This document shows, one piece after another, positions 23,203 to 33,776 of a stretch of DNA of 64,000 nt; position 1 is the first letter of the stretch, and every line of letters starts with the position of its first letter. A program made the position numbers and the translations under genes. This DNA is from Pseudevernia furfuracea (taxonomy: Eukaryota; Ascomycota; Lecanoromycetes; Lecanorales; Parmeliaceae). The stretch covers positions 1,662,501 through 1,726,500 of the forward strand of contig JAIUPT010000032.1 in NCBI GenBank assembly GCA_022315425.1, in the 5' to 3' direction. The notes below the pieces were generated by a model. The model was not told the DNA's origin. It did no database searches and saw only the letters and a program-made list of their open reading frames with translations.

Positions 23203-24915
23203 GGCTTGGGGGGGGGGGGCAGGTTTGGGAAATAGAAAAGAGGGGAGAAGAAGGGCGGAAGGCTTAATATGAAAACGTGGTTGCGAACCGGGTGAGAAGA
23301 TCGCGTAATAACTGCTTTGGTGTCGCATGCGAATGGAATAATCAACAAGTGCACTGTTTGCAACACAACCACGGCGACTTTCGTCCGGAACCAGAATGGG
23401 CCCATGCGGCATCCCCCAAAGACAGACCCCATCCCGTCCTACTCGTCCTGGTTCCCCGAAAAGATCCCATAGGAAACAACCTTGCACTACTTCCCATCTA
23501 AAAAGCAAACATCCTGCGACTATACTCGCACTCGTTCGCATCTCTAATACCCTCCACCACCCCCTTCATTCCCGTCATAAGCTGCCCAACATCCCTCCTG
23601 TGCAACTTGATGACCCTCTTCTCTGACCTTCTGACTTTCTCCCGCCCCTCAACCACTTCTTCTTTCCTCAACTATCAATGTGAACGAACAGCAACGTCTC
23701 TCAGCATGCGTGTCTGTACCAAACGTCTCGATATCGATCGGATCTTCATAGCGATCCATCCGGGGCGGGAATACCTGCAAGGGAACGAAGTTGCAGGCAA
23801 TCGTGGCCGCGGTGGGGATGTCGGTGGAGAATCTGAGGTGGATGGATTGGACGAATGGCTAGTGCTGTCGTTGATAGCGTTAGTTATCTTGGTGAGAAGG
23901 AACTTGATGTTGGGCTGGGTGGGGGGCGGAGGATAGCGGAGTTGGGATGGAGGTCATTTTCCGGATATCCCCATGGGAGAATTCGTAGACTGGTTCCAAT
24001 TGATATCCAATATACCTGGTACTTATTTTGCTTAGGAATCAAACCTTTCGCGATTTCCCGCGGTAGTGTCTGAGACATGGGATTGCTTTTCGAGGGTCGC
24101 TTCTTGGTTGCTTCATTTTAGTCGAGCCAGGAGATTAGATGGTCGAGGAAATAACTTTGTGGGATGAGAATGTAGCCATGGATATGTTAATATATAATCT
24201 CAGTCTGCCCACGGGCTTCTCATAGGTCCAGAGATGGTTGCAGAAGGAGATCCAGGTTCAGAGTTGGTCGTGATAGTCGATACAGGCGGTGAGACATGGG
24301 GGCGGTAGGTCCCGGGGCAGAGCTTGATGCGGTTCGAGTGGGCTGGCAAAGGTGGATCTGGTGAGGGCGAGGAGGGGTAAAGGCAGTAACGTTGTGCATG
24401 ATGCAACCCAGTCTTAAATCTAGCCTTCGCACAATCGCAAACAGATGCGACAAGCAGACCTCCATAGTACTTAAGGGGCTTGGCAATTATACGGCTGATG
24501 TACTGAGGTGAGTCATGTAATTTCTGCGCCGTGGAAGCATGAGAAGGCGCGCCTTCCTGCCTTCCTTCTTGACAGCTCAATCAAGTACCGCCCACGAGAT
24601 GACTACATCTTCTCAGATAAATAGTAGCACGAATACAACTCTTGCTGTCTCTCCGGACTTTGCTACCACTGGTTCCTCAGATTTCATAGTCCTCCTCGTG
24701 ACGAGTAATAAATTCACCCATCTGTGTACGCTCTCAGACGGCTTGCACATGATCAATCACTCTTGAGCTCGGTCTGTCATCATTTGTCAATGCTCTCTAT
24801 GTAGCGGAAGCCGCTAATGTCACGCCGCCATACGCTTCCAGAGACATAATTGCTGCAGATTCAGCACCATGACATTGCCCCGGCTTTCACCATCTTACAC
24901 CCCATGTTTCTGTCT
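23203..24915. other. Intergenic 1.7 kb, HR-PKS 1 to SprT gene
   Basis: Begins with a 12-base G run near 23208. Short frames on both strands show no family resemblance. The two flanking genes converge here. Confidence 0.45.
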
Positions 24916-25611
24916 TCAGGCCTTGTACAAGCCACAGCGTGTTAATTCCTCCGTAGGCACAATTGCCCACAGCCCAAACAGCTTCTGCGCTCGCTCATGC
25001 ACAGCCTCTATCTTCAAGACGAAATCCTTCTGATGTCCGGGCTGCATACCCATCGGTGCCCGCACTCCTTCATACGCGTGGCACATTTCGTGCAGCGCCG
25101 TCGACCACATTTGCATCCATGGCTTCTGGATCACGTCGCGGAAGAGAAGGTTGTGCGCGTTGAGCATGATGCGCATCTTTCCAATCCTTCCCGTTCCAGT
25201 AGTCGCTCCTAGGGCGAAACCTTCGGGTTGTACGTGCGCGATGAAAGCTTCGCCTGATCTCCATTGGAATCTGACGTGGTTGCGAAGCCGGCCGCCGAAG
25301 AATATGATGTCGAGATCGTGGAAGGCTTTGATTACGATGTCGGGACTCCAGAGATGGTCTTTTTCTTTCAAGGCTTCGTGTAGACGCTGGATCGCTGCGA
25401 GCTCAACAGGTGATGGTTTTCGGCTAAGTTGGTTGTAGTCGACGACCTCTTTCGTCGCTTGGCTTTGGCTTATGAACGGTCCGCTATCTGTGGTGGAAAA
25501 TACACTCAATGCATCGAGCTCCTGCTGGGTGACGTCGTAAGCGGTTCCGCGGTTTATGCTAACACCTAACAAGGCTTCGCGGTATAGCTCTTTGCGGGAC
25601 TTTGTAGGCAT
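24916..25611 (-). CDS. SprT-like domain zinc metalloprotein
   Basis: Intronless, 231 residues. The SprT-like domain occupies about residues 80-230: a helix-rich start (AAIQRLHEALKEKDHLW), FFGGRLRNHVRFQWRSG, LNAHNLLF, then the zinc-binding HExxH motif as HEMCHAYEG at His174-His178. SprT-like domains occur in Spartan/Wss1-type proteases and in many small fungal proteins of unknown role. This one lacks the C-terminal zinc ribbon or ubiquitin-binding motifs expected of Spartan, so DNA-protein crosslink repair should not be assumed. It lies between the two polyketide blocks with no obvious link to them. Confidence 0.85.
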   Translation of the reverse strand: MPTKSRKELYREALLGVSINRGTAYDVTQQELDALSVFSTTDSGPFISQSQATKEVVDYNQLSRKPSPVELAAIQRLHEALKEKDHLWSPDIVIKAFHDLDIIFFGGRLRNHVRFQWRSGEAFIAHVQPEGFALGATTGTGRIGKMRIMLNAHNLLFRDVIQKPWMQMWSTALHEMCHAYEGVRAPMGMQPGHQKDFVLKIEAVHERAQKLFGLWAIVPTEELTRCGLYKA

Positions 25612-26951
25612 TCTGAGTCTTCTTGGATTTTTGACTTGTGATTGCTTTGCTGCAAATTGCGGAATCGAGGTGTTAGTGTTGAATGGTACAGTAAGCTTGC
25701 AGTGTGAAGAGAAGGGGATTTTTCAGAATTTCATTATGTCTTTGGGCATGTGTCGTAGAGTGGTATTCTCGACCTAAGAACAGACTTTGTACTGCACAAT
25801 GAAGCGCTCTTTATACCTTGTGAAACAATGATTATTGTGCTAGTCTTGCCATTGGATGGGGCTTCCGAAGCCAATCGGCCGGACAGGCAATTCGGTCCCG
25901 TGAGACAGATACGGGCAAGCGTGATATGAGTGTTTACTTAACACTCCTCTTGTCGTACAGCCAAATTGGCTTTGACCTGGTGTGTCCGGCCAGAAGCGAC
26001 ATTAACACTTCTTCAATTGAACGATCGTTCTAGGATCATGCCGTCTTACCTTGGCCTTGAAGCTACTTGGCCTTTAGCATCTCGGTGCCGAGTGTATTGG
26101 ATGCAGCAGGACTCGCGCTTTGCTGAGACGATGGAATTGATCGTGTTCACATCGATGCTGACAATTATCTGCTTCTTGGGAATGAAGTAAATTAAAATTT
26201 AGCTTTTTGTTGACCGTCGCTCAAGACCAAGCACCAAGAAACCACATGAGCAGTTTTGCCGGCGCCATTCCCGTGAGCGTATTCAACCGGACCTCAAGTT
26301 TGGCACTATGTCCACGGAATCTCCCCAAACTACCAGCAGGTTCCGTGGCGTCGGCCTTGGTTCGATTGAAGTCGGCCGCTCCGTTTCTGGAGAAGGTAGC
26401 TGCAGAACCAGCGTTGAGCTCTGGATTTATCGGATTGATGGTATGAGAAGGTCAGGCTGGGATATGTAGGGCCTATATTACCGCATTGACCGGAGGCAGA
26501 GATATTTCTGCAGACGATGTAGACGGAGGGAGAAGTGCTGAATTTTGAATCAGCAGGGACAATGGATGAGAGTACATTTTGTACCTACTAAGTATGTAAA
26601 TCCATGTTCTCCCACAACCGTAGTGACATTGGGTCTTGAGACTGAACATGTTGCCAAGTGAATGAGCATCCGCTGCATACGTTCATGAGCGCTTGTAGAT
26701 GAAGGCGAGATGGCGGGGAAGATCAACTTAACAACTCCCGTCGAAGGCAACCATTACTCTAGTGCCCGCCTAGAGCCCATTAGCAGGGTGTTGGGATCTA
26801 TGAGAGGAGGATTGATTAATTAACTACCTATGGAGTGGTATTTAGCTACTTAAATAAGTACCATGTGAAGCCCATGCCAAGACTAGTCATTTGCCACCTG
26901 AGGGGTAGTCTCAACACAGTGCTGCAGCATTTTCCAACACAGGGTAAGGTA
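25612..26951. other. Intergenic, no gene recognised
   Basis: Upstream side of the SprT gene. No open frame here resembles a known family. It ends at a transposon-like inverted repeat. Confidence 0.45.
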
Positions 26952-27183
26952 CTGTCTTTTGCAAAACCCTTGACGAATAACACTGTGCTTTATATGCAAG
27001 TAATGTAGAACAGAAAATCAAGTACAAGGATTTCAACGCAAGTAAATGGAAGCTTCGAACAGATGTGATTGTCCTTATATAAGATGAAATCTACAATTTT
27101 ACGACCTTTTTTACCCCCGGCTCCAATTTTTTCTCTCTCTCGGGGCCGGCTGAACCTCCCGCCAAGGGTTTTGCAAAAGACAG
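26952..27183. mobile_element. MITE with 21 bp perfect terminal inverted repeats and TA duplications
   Basis: Positions 26952-26972 and 27163-27183 are exact inverted copies of each other (left end begins CTGTCTTTTGCAAAA). Each end is directly flanked by TA (26950-26951 and 27184-27185). The 232 bp element has no coding capacity. This structure fits a non-autonomous Tc1/mariner-type MITE. A related right end occurs at 58464-58491. Confidence 0.75.
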
Positions 27184-27696
27184 TAGAGTAAGGTGCTGGG
27201 GTTTACGGTAGCCCATAATCATACCCTCTTCATTTCTTCAAATTTCTCTTCTTCACGGCATCATAAAAATATAGAAATATATGGAAGAGGTAGATATTCA
27301 ATGCGGGAGAGAGGCCAGAGACTTGTTCACTGAGTACCTTCCGGCCGAGAGTTGATGTCGTGTTCAGAGGACCGGATCACTCACATTCCAAAGGTATGTA
27401 TGAGGAATGGACGCCAATCAAATCAGATGCGCCTTTTGATAGGTCGGAATTATTCAGGCAAAACATATTCACTCTTGCCTTTGTTCAATGACACGTTATT
27501 GTCTCAACGATGACTTGGGCTCTATTGTCCAATGCACCATGCGCCACGATCTTCCACATCTTACAACTCCCCACCTTTTAACATCAACCTCATTTCGACT
27601 CTGTTGCAAGGTCGAATACGTCTACAAATATCAAATTCTTTCATACCACTACACATTTCACACAAAATCAATTTCAACAATACACCAATCATCAAA
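27184..27696. promoter_or_regulatory. Upstream region of RCC1 gene
   Basis: About 510 bp between the MITE and the RCC1 start. The last 165 bp are open in the RCC1 frame but the first plausible start with good context is the ATG at 27697. Confidence 0.4.
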
Positions 27697-29308
27697 ATGG
27701 GTCGCCAGGCTGCAAAGGGATCGTCTGGTACGAAGAATACAGCGCCCAACGCACCCAAAGCGACCTTCAAAGCATCATCCTCATCTCAGACTGCAGCAAC
27801 AGGAAATGGCAACACTCGCAAGAGCAAGCGCAAAGCTGAGGAGCTGGTATCCTCTTCTGCCGTCACCAAATCGCGTAAACTCAACCCCCCCAAGGCTGCC
27901 TCCAAATCCTGCAAAGCAGCGTCAGGCCGCCTGAAGTCAGCGCAAGCTCCGAAACCCAAATTGATCCTCAATCACCGCGCCACTGATACGTTGGATGTGT
28001 ATGTTTTCGGGTCCGGCGATTCGGGCGTACTCGGGCTCGGGCCTAGATGCTCTACCGATGACGTTACTAGGCCTCGATTGAACCCAAATCTCTCTGCATT
28101 GTCTCTCAGAGTCGTCCAAATTGCAACAGGTGGAATGCATTGTGTGGCTCTCACGAATGATAATAAGATCTTCACATGGGGAATCAACGATCATGGAGCT
28201 CTAGGGAGAGACACCGAGTGGAGCGGCGGCTGGGTAGACATGGACGGGCAAGATCATGCCGAAAATAGCGAAAACTCAGAAACCGAATTGAATCCGAGGG
28301 AATCAACGCCCTCAGCAATTGATGAATCATGCTTCCCAACTGGCACAACTTTCACGCAAGTCGCTGCCGGTGACAATGCGACCTTTGCTCTTACCGAGGA
28401 GGGCCAGGTCTATGGCTGGGGCACGTTCAGGGTAAAGTCCCCCACATCCTTGCCTACTGAATGAGTGACTGATTGCTCTGCTTAGACAAGCGACGGCGCT
28501 TTACATTTTTCTGCAAACATGGCAGTCCAGAGCCAACCCGCTCTCATACGTGGCCTGAAAAACATCACGAAGGTTGCTGCTGGCAGTAATCATGCACTAG
28601 CTCTTGACGAGAAAGGTTCCGTTTTTGCCTGGGGATTTGGTGAGCAATGCCAGTTGGGCCGCCGGATCAATGCTCGCTTCCAAAAGAGTGGACTTGTCCC
28701 CACAACCTTTGGCTTGCGAAAAAACATTGTTGACATTGGCGCTGGTGCGGACCATTCGTTTGCCATCCATCGCAACGGTACCGTATACGGCTGGGGAGCA
28801 AACAATTACTGCCAGACTGGCATTGATGAACGCGACGGAGAGGAAATTTGCCAACATACTGCGTCCGCAGTCTGTCGATAGTCTGAGTGGTCACGGGAAA
28901 GTCACAAGCATTAGTGGGGGAAACCATCACAGCATTGCTGTGATGGATGGCGGCGCATGCCTGACGTGGGGTCGTATTGATACAAACGCCCTCGGGCTTA
29001 GCGTTGACAGCCTCCCTGAGAGCGACATCATACGCGATGCGCACGAGAAGCCACGCATACTCAAAAATGCGGCTCCGGTACCTGGTATCAACGCTGTTCA
29101 TGCAGCCGCAGGTTCGGACCATTGTGTCGCCGTGACTCATGAAGGCAAAGCGTACAGTTGGGGCTTTGGTGTGAGCGGCCAGCTGGGGCTGGGAGGTACG
29201 GATGATGTCGGGCTCGCGACCCTCATTGAGAACAAGGCGGTCAAGGACAAAAACTTGGTGTGGGCTGGCGCAGGGGGCCAATATAGCGTCCTTGCTGGGA
29301 AGGAATGA
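27697..29308 (+). CDS. RCC1-family Ran guanine-nucleotide exchange factor, with a frame break
   Basis: Seven-bladed RCC1 protein that would load Ran with GTP on chromatin. The start at 27697 (MGRQAAKGS) leads into a basic, NLS-like N-terminus (KSKRKAEE, KSRKLNPPK), as in fungal Pim1/Srm1. Exon 1 (27697-28431) joins exon 2 at 28486 over a 54 bp intron (GTAAAG...CTTAG). RCC1 phrases follow: VYVFGSGDSGVLGLG, FTWGINDHGALG, FAWGFGEQCQLG, VYGWGANNYCQTG, YSWGFGVSGQLGLG. Between 28825 and 28861 the reading frame must shift by one base: the upstream frame stops at 28881 while the last blades continue in the next frame to 29308. No intron of workable size explains it. RCC1 is normally essential, so a sequence error, or a paralogue under decay, are the main options. 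Confidence 0.8.
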
Positions 29309-29668
29309 GTGCTACTATGAGAAGTTTGGATGACACGCTGACATACTCGATCTGAGCTTGGATGTCGTGTTTGATAGGATCCCATGTGCTCATCAAATCA
29401 AATACCTCAACTGCTTTTGTGATCGTTTATCTGCAAACAAGAGTCGGCCAGGAAAAGGGCTCATTGAAGCGAGAACTTTATAAGCGAGCTGCAGCACCCT
29501 TAGTCCTGCTTACTCGCATTTTTTAGGACTCCATACCGAAATATTATATCTCACCCTCTGCAAAACCGCGCAGTGATTATTTTCTCATTGTGTCATAGTT
29601 ATAAAGGGGGTGCTAATCTGTTGATGGAAAAATTTGCATCAGTCGTCCCAAACACATCATCTTCCATC
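29309..29668. other. Intergenic, RCC1 to lipase
   Basis: The lipase frame is open upstream to a GTG at 29573 and has an ATG at 29624 with poor context. The ATG at 29669 is preferred. Nothing else seen. Confidence 0.4.
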
Positions 29669-30835
29669 ATGATTTCCATCCCTATCACCATCCACCTCGG
29701 CGCATTTGCCCTCCTCACTCTCCTTCTGTCTGCCGTTCAATCGACCATCCTCATCCCCAAACCAAACGGCCCCTACAACACGCGCATCACCAACGCAAAA
29801 TTAGTCGACCAAACCCGCCTCGACCCCTTCGCTCCAAACCGCACCCAACGAGCCATCATGGTCACCGTCTTCTACCCCATCAAAACACCATCCGAGTGTG
29901 ACCCACTCCACACCGTGAGCTACATGCCCCCAGCCACGGCCCAATTCTGGGACTCGGAATTTGCCGACTACGGCATCACGAATGCGACACTGGAGAACCT
30001 CGGGATAAGCGCATGTCGACCAAATGCAACCATCGGGCCAATTTACCACGGCAATGACCAACCTATCGTAATATTCTCCTCAGGCATGACCGTAAGCCGA
30101 CAATTATACAGCGCGATGGCGCAAATGGTCGCCAGCCACGGCTATATAGTCATCACCATTGACCATCCCTACGACGCCTACATTGTAGAATTCCCCGACG
30201 GAACTCTCGTCTACGCCGCAAACATCACCACCACGGCGCAAACCGACCTCGACGTTGCCACCCGAGCGCAAGACGTCACTTTTCTCCTCGACCAACTCAG
30301 CGCCAACGATACCGTCCGAGGCGTAATCCCAGGAATGTCATGCGCGCTCAACGTCAGCCAAGTCGCCATGTTCGGACATTCCTTGGGGGGCGCCACCACT
30401 GCAGCGGCGATGCTTCACGACCGCCGCATCGCCGGGGGACTGAACATGGACGGGACGTTCTACGGCCCGGTCGTCAAGCTTGGACTGGATCGGCCGTTCC
30501 TGCTTTTCAATCACGTCAATAGTACACGGCTCAATTACGGGAATTGGGCGGAAACTTGGTCGCACCTGCGTGGATGGAAACTCGAACTGACTCTGGCTGA
30601 TTCTCAACATGCCACGTTCTCCGATATCCCGCTGACGATTAAGTTGTTGGGGTATTCGCCGTTGGGTTCGACCAGTGCTCTTGCATCCGTTCTCGGTACG
30701 CTCGATGGAGGGCGAGTGTTGGATGTTGTCGCGGCGTATGTGGTTGCGTTTGTTGACTTTGTGCTGAAGGGAGTAGAATCCGAGATTCTCGAGAGGCCGA
30801 GTCCGCTCTATCCTGAGATGACCATTGTCAATTAA
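29669..30835 (+). CDS. Secreted PAF-acetylhydrolase-like lipase
   Basis: Intronless, 388 residues from the ATG at 29669, which has A at -3 and directly opens a signal peptide (MISIPITIHLGAFALLTLLL). The fold is that of platelet-activating-factor acetylhydrolase (plasma PAF-AH family). The nucleophile is Ser238 in GHSLGG, Asp261 lies in GLNMDGTFYG and His314 in DSQHATFSD, the usual order and spacing for the family. Several N-x-S/T sites fit secretion. Such enzymes hydrolyse short acyl esters of phospholipids and related esters. The substrate here is unknown. It lies between the two PKS blocks. A role as a tailoring esterase cannot be excluded but is not shown. Confidence 0.85.
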   Translation: MISIPITIHLGAFALLTLLLSAVQSTILIPKPNGPYNTRITNAKLVDQTRLDPFAPNRTQRAIMVTVFYPIKTPSECDPLHTVSYMPPATAQFWDSEFADYGITNATLENLGISACRPNATIGPIYHGNDQPIVIFSSGMTVSRQLYSAMAQMVASHGYIVITIDHPYDAYIVEFPDGTLVYAANITTTAQTDLDVATRAQDVTFLLDQLSANDTVRGVIPGMSCALNVSQVAMFGHSLGGATTAAAMLHDRRIAGGLNMDGTFYGPVVKLGLDRPFLLFNHVNSTRLNYGNWAETWSHLRGWKLELTLADSQHATFSDIPLTIKLLGYSPLGSTSALASVLGTLDGGRVLDVVAAYVVAFVDFVLKGVESEILERPSPLYPEMTIVN

Positions 30836-32228
30836 ACTGAATAGACGGCGGACAAAGTCCTACAGACTGATAGACGGACCGGGTGTTGTACGAGATAGGT
30901 AGGCTACAGGTCGTTGTACTACAGTCTAGCTAGTACAATAAACGGTTGGACCGGTTCGCTACCAACTGTGAAAATCCCTTGCTGGATCTCCTTTCGATCT
31001 TAGTATTCGTATTATGTCATATGCAACTAGCCCACCTTCTCAGTAACGCACAGCTAAACACCGCCGAGGCAAAAGTAATATTTAATCTCGGTTCAGACTT
31101 TATGGAAGAAGCAGTATCTATCTCCACCAAAAAGAACGTATCAGCCAGTACATCAAGGTCGTTATCAAACTTGGTCAATACTTGTATCCAATGTTTGACG
31201 GAGGATTCGGATGGACAATGCAGCTAACTGATAGTCAGGCAGCAATTGTTGAAATTGTACGAAGACGGGACGCGAAGGGTGCGTAGACCGAAACAACGAC
31301 GGCCAACGCTATCGAACTCACTGAGTACATGATGTTCCAAGTGCAGTTTTGGTGTTTTAGACCAGTTTGCGGAGAAGATTGACCTTATAGCCTGCGAACA
31401 AGTCGTTACGGTCGTAATGGGGGATTTAGGTAGTACAGTACCATGATCTCATTAGCCTACGCCGCGCTACAGCCTCGTCTATGGTTGCCCCCACGATGCT
31501 TTCTACGCATTTTACGTTACATTCAAAGATCTTTCAGCTCCCGGCTTTGCATCTTAGATCTTTGTGTTGCTGCGCATCTGAATCAATCTCGCGACTAATC
31601 GCATAGGCAAATAAGTAAACACTGAATCGATGCTTGCTTGAAGCAAATTTAGCCCCGCGCTTTGAGTTATCAACACTTCTAATTTATTATCAAGACTTGA
31701 GTGTCAGACCTTTGAAGCTAAAAAAGCTGACTAGACTATTAGCATACTCCGTAGCCCATTACGTTCTTACTCGTGCGGCCGAGGAAAGAAACACGAGCCC
31801 ATCAGATTTCAGCCGCTTTGAATGTCTACACAACTTGCCTCGATTTCGAAGAAAATCGTATTGATTTCTCGAGTGTCTCTACCTGATAACCCTAGTAAAG
31901 AAAGAGGAAACGGATTTAATAGTCGACTTTTGAGACCCTCCTTTTCTCTTCGATGATGCCTTTCCGACATGAGCGATATAATTGCCTGACTAGCCCTGTG
32001 CACATCGTTATCTGATTGGTGCGTGACTCTTTACTCGGCCGCACGAGTACAGTCTGGCAGGATCAAATATCGAAACCCCGCTCTCGCTAAGAATATTGGA
32101 ATCCTACTGACCTCCAAGCGTGCATTAGCCCCCCAGCGTGCAGGAATTATGATCGGGCCGAATAAAATGCCTCTCGAAGCACTGGGTACCACCGTGAACA
32201 CCCAGGAAAGAACAGCACTCAATCACAT
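30836..32228. other. Intergenic 1.4 kb, no gene recognised
   Basis: Open frames up to about 100 codons lack motifs. The region may be old decayed sequence. It precedes the trans-ER gene and so contains its promoter. Confidence 0.4.
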
Positions 32229-33394
32229 ATGGCCACGCAAAAAGCCGTCGAGATCGCAGGGCCGCGAGATGCCAAATTCGTCACCGACCGTCGCAAGCCG
32301 CAACTTCGAGACGATTACATCCTCGTCAAGACCGTAGCTGTGGCGCTCAACCCAACCGATTGGAAACACGTCGATTTCATGGCCACGGCAGGCGCCTTGT
32401 CGGGATGCGACTACGCCGGTGTAGTCGAAGAGGTTGGAGAAAAAGTAAAGAAGCCATTCAAGAAGGGAGATCGGGTGTGCGGCATGTGCCACGGAGCCAA
32501 TCGGCTGCAGCTTGAGGATGGCGCGTTCGCGGAGTATATCGTCGCGAAAGGGGATGTCCAGATGATGATTGCGCCGCAGATGGCGTTCGAAGAGGCCGCA
32601 ACCCTCGGCGTTGGGATCGTCACGATCGGTCAGTCGCTATACCAGTCGCTGCAACTTCCGCTGCCGTCAGCGCCCGCAGAGAAGGCGTTCCCCGTGCTCG
32701 TCTATGGGGGCTCGACTGCCACTGGGACACTTGCGATCCAGTTTGCAAAGCTGTGAGTACATTTCTCACTCCTTCTCAAATATCATTGGACATTGTTTTT
32801 TGGGCGGGGCGGGGGGAATCTGATCCTCTGGAGATACACAGTTCCGGTCTGACCGTCGTTACGACATGCTCCCCACGCCACAACGATCTCGTCAAGAGTC
32901 GCGGCGCAGACGCCATCTTTGACTACAAGGACGTGGATTGCGGGCACAAGATTCGCGAACACACGTCAGACACCCTCTTGTACGCATTCGATTGCATTTC
33001 ACAAGGCCCCTCGGCCAAGATATGCGCCGATGCCCTCTCCTCTACATCGAGCGCCACGAAAAGATACTCTTCCCTCCTCGGCATCGCCGACTTCCCGCGC
33101 AAAGATGTGGAAAGCACGGCCACGATTGCGTATTCAGCTGTGGGCGAAGAGATGAGTTTTGCGGGGCATGGCAGCGTCATTCCTGCCCAGATCCCGGCCA
33201 AGGCTGAGGATGCACGCTTCATGGAGGTATTCGTTAAGATTGCGGAGGGCTTGCTCGCGGACGGGAAAATCAAGGTACACCCGACAAGCGTACGCGGGGG
33301 CGGGTTGAGTGGCGTTTTGGATGGGTGGCAGGCTATGCGTGAAGGGAGGGTGAGCGGTGAGAAGCTTGTGTATCGCGTAGCGGACACTTTGTAG
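32229..33394 (+). CDS. LovC-like stand-alone (trans) enoyl reductase
   Basis: MDR-superfamily reductase of the zinc-free type. Exons 32229-32752 and 32842-33394 join over an 89 bp intron (GTGAGT...CACAG), giving 358 residues. The join restores FAKL-SGLTVVTTCSP. Blocks match the LovC/ApdC-type trans-acting ERs: ALNPTDWKHVDF, GCDYAGVVEEVG, VLVYGGSTATGTLAIQ (NADPH-binding, Gly160 onward), KSRGADAIFDY and a C-terminal SGEKLVYRV. In lovastatin synthesis LovC reduces enoyl intermediates on LovB, whose own ER is inactive. This gene is convergent with HR-PKS 2, 382 bp from its 3' end. HR-PKS 2 seems to have an intact ER, so which PKS it serves is open. Confidence 0.86.
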
Positions 33395-33776
33395 GCACGT
33401 GGATATCGAGCTACGTGGTTTACTCTACGCTCAGGTTGATTATGTTGCACCCAATGATTAGTAGCACTTTCTTTCCGACACATTTGTAGAAGCCATTGCA
33501 ATATCTGTCGTATCATCAGTTCAACTTCATCAATCTATCGGCTTTCCCGTGCAAGATCCCTAATCTAAGATTCCACTTCCTAACTGTAGAGGCAAATTCG
33601 GAATCGAGGCTGAAACGCTTTAACCTCGTCGCATGGCATACCCAATTCCCAGTCTGGACTCCTTCGTGGGCCTGATATAACAACAACAGTAAGGACCAAG
33701 ATCAAAGGATAAGTAGCAAGTAATCAAACAAGTCGCCGCTGACCAGACAATCCTGGTGATTCGATTGAATTGCTCT
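33395..33776. other. Convergent 3' region of trans-ER and HR-PKS 2
   Basis: 382 bp between convergent genes. No coding feature seen. It should hold both transcript ends. Confidence 0.45.

Noticed and set aside
28779..28840. Intron from GTACCG or GTATAC to repair the RCC1 frame
   Set aside because: It would delete VYGWGANNYCQTG, a core RCC1 blade sequence.
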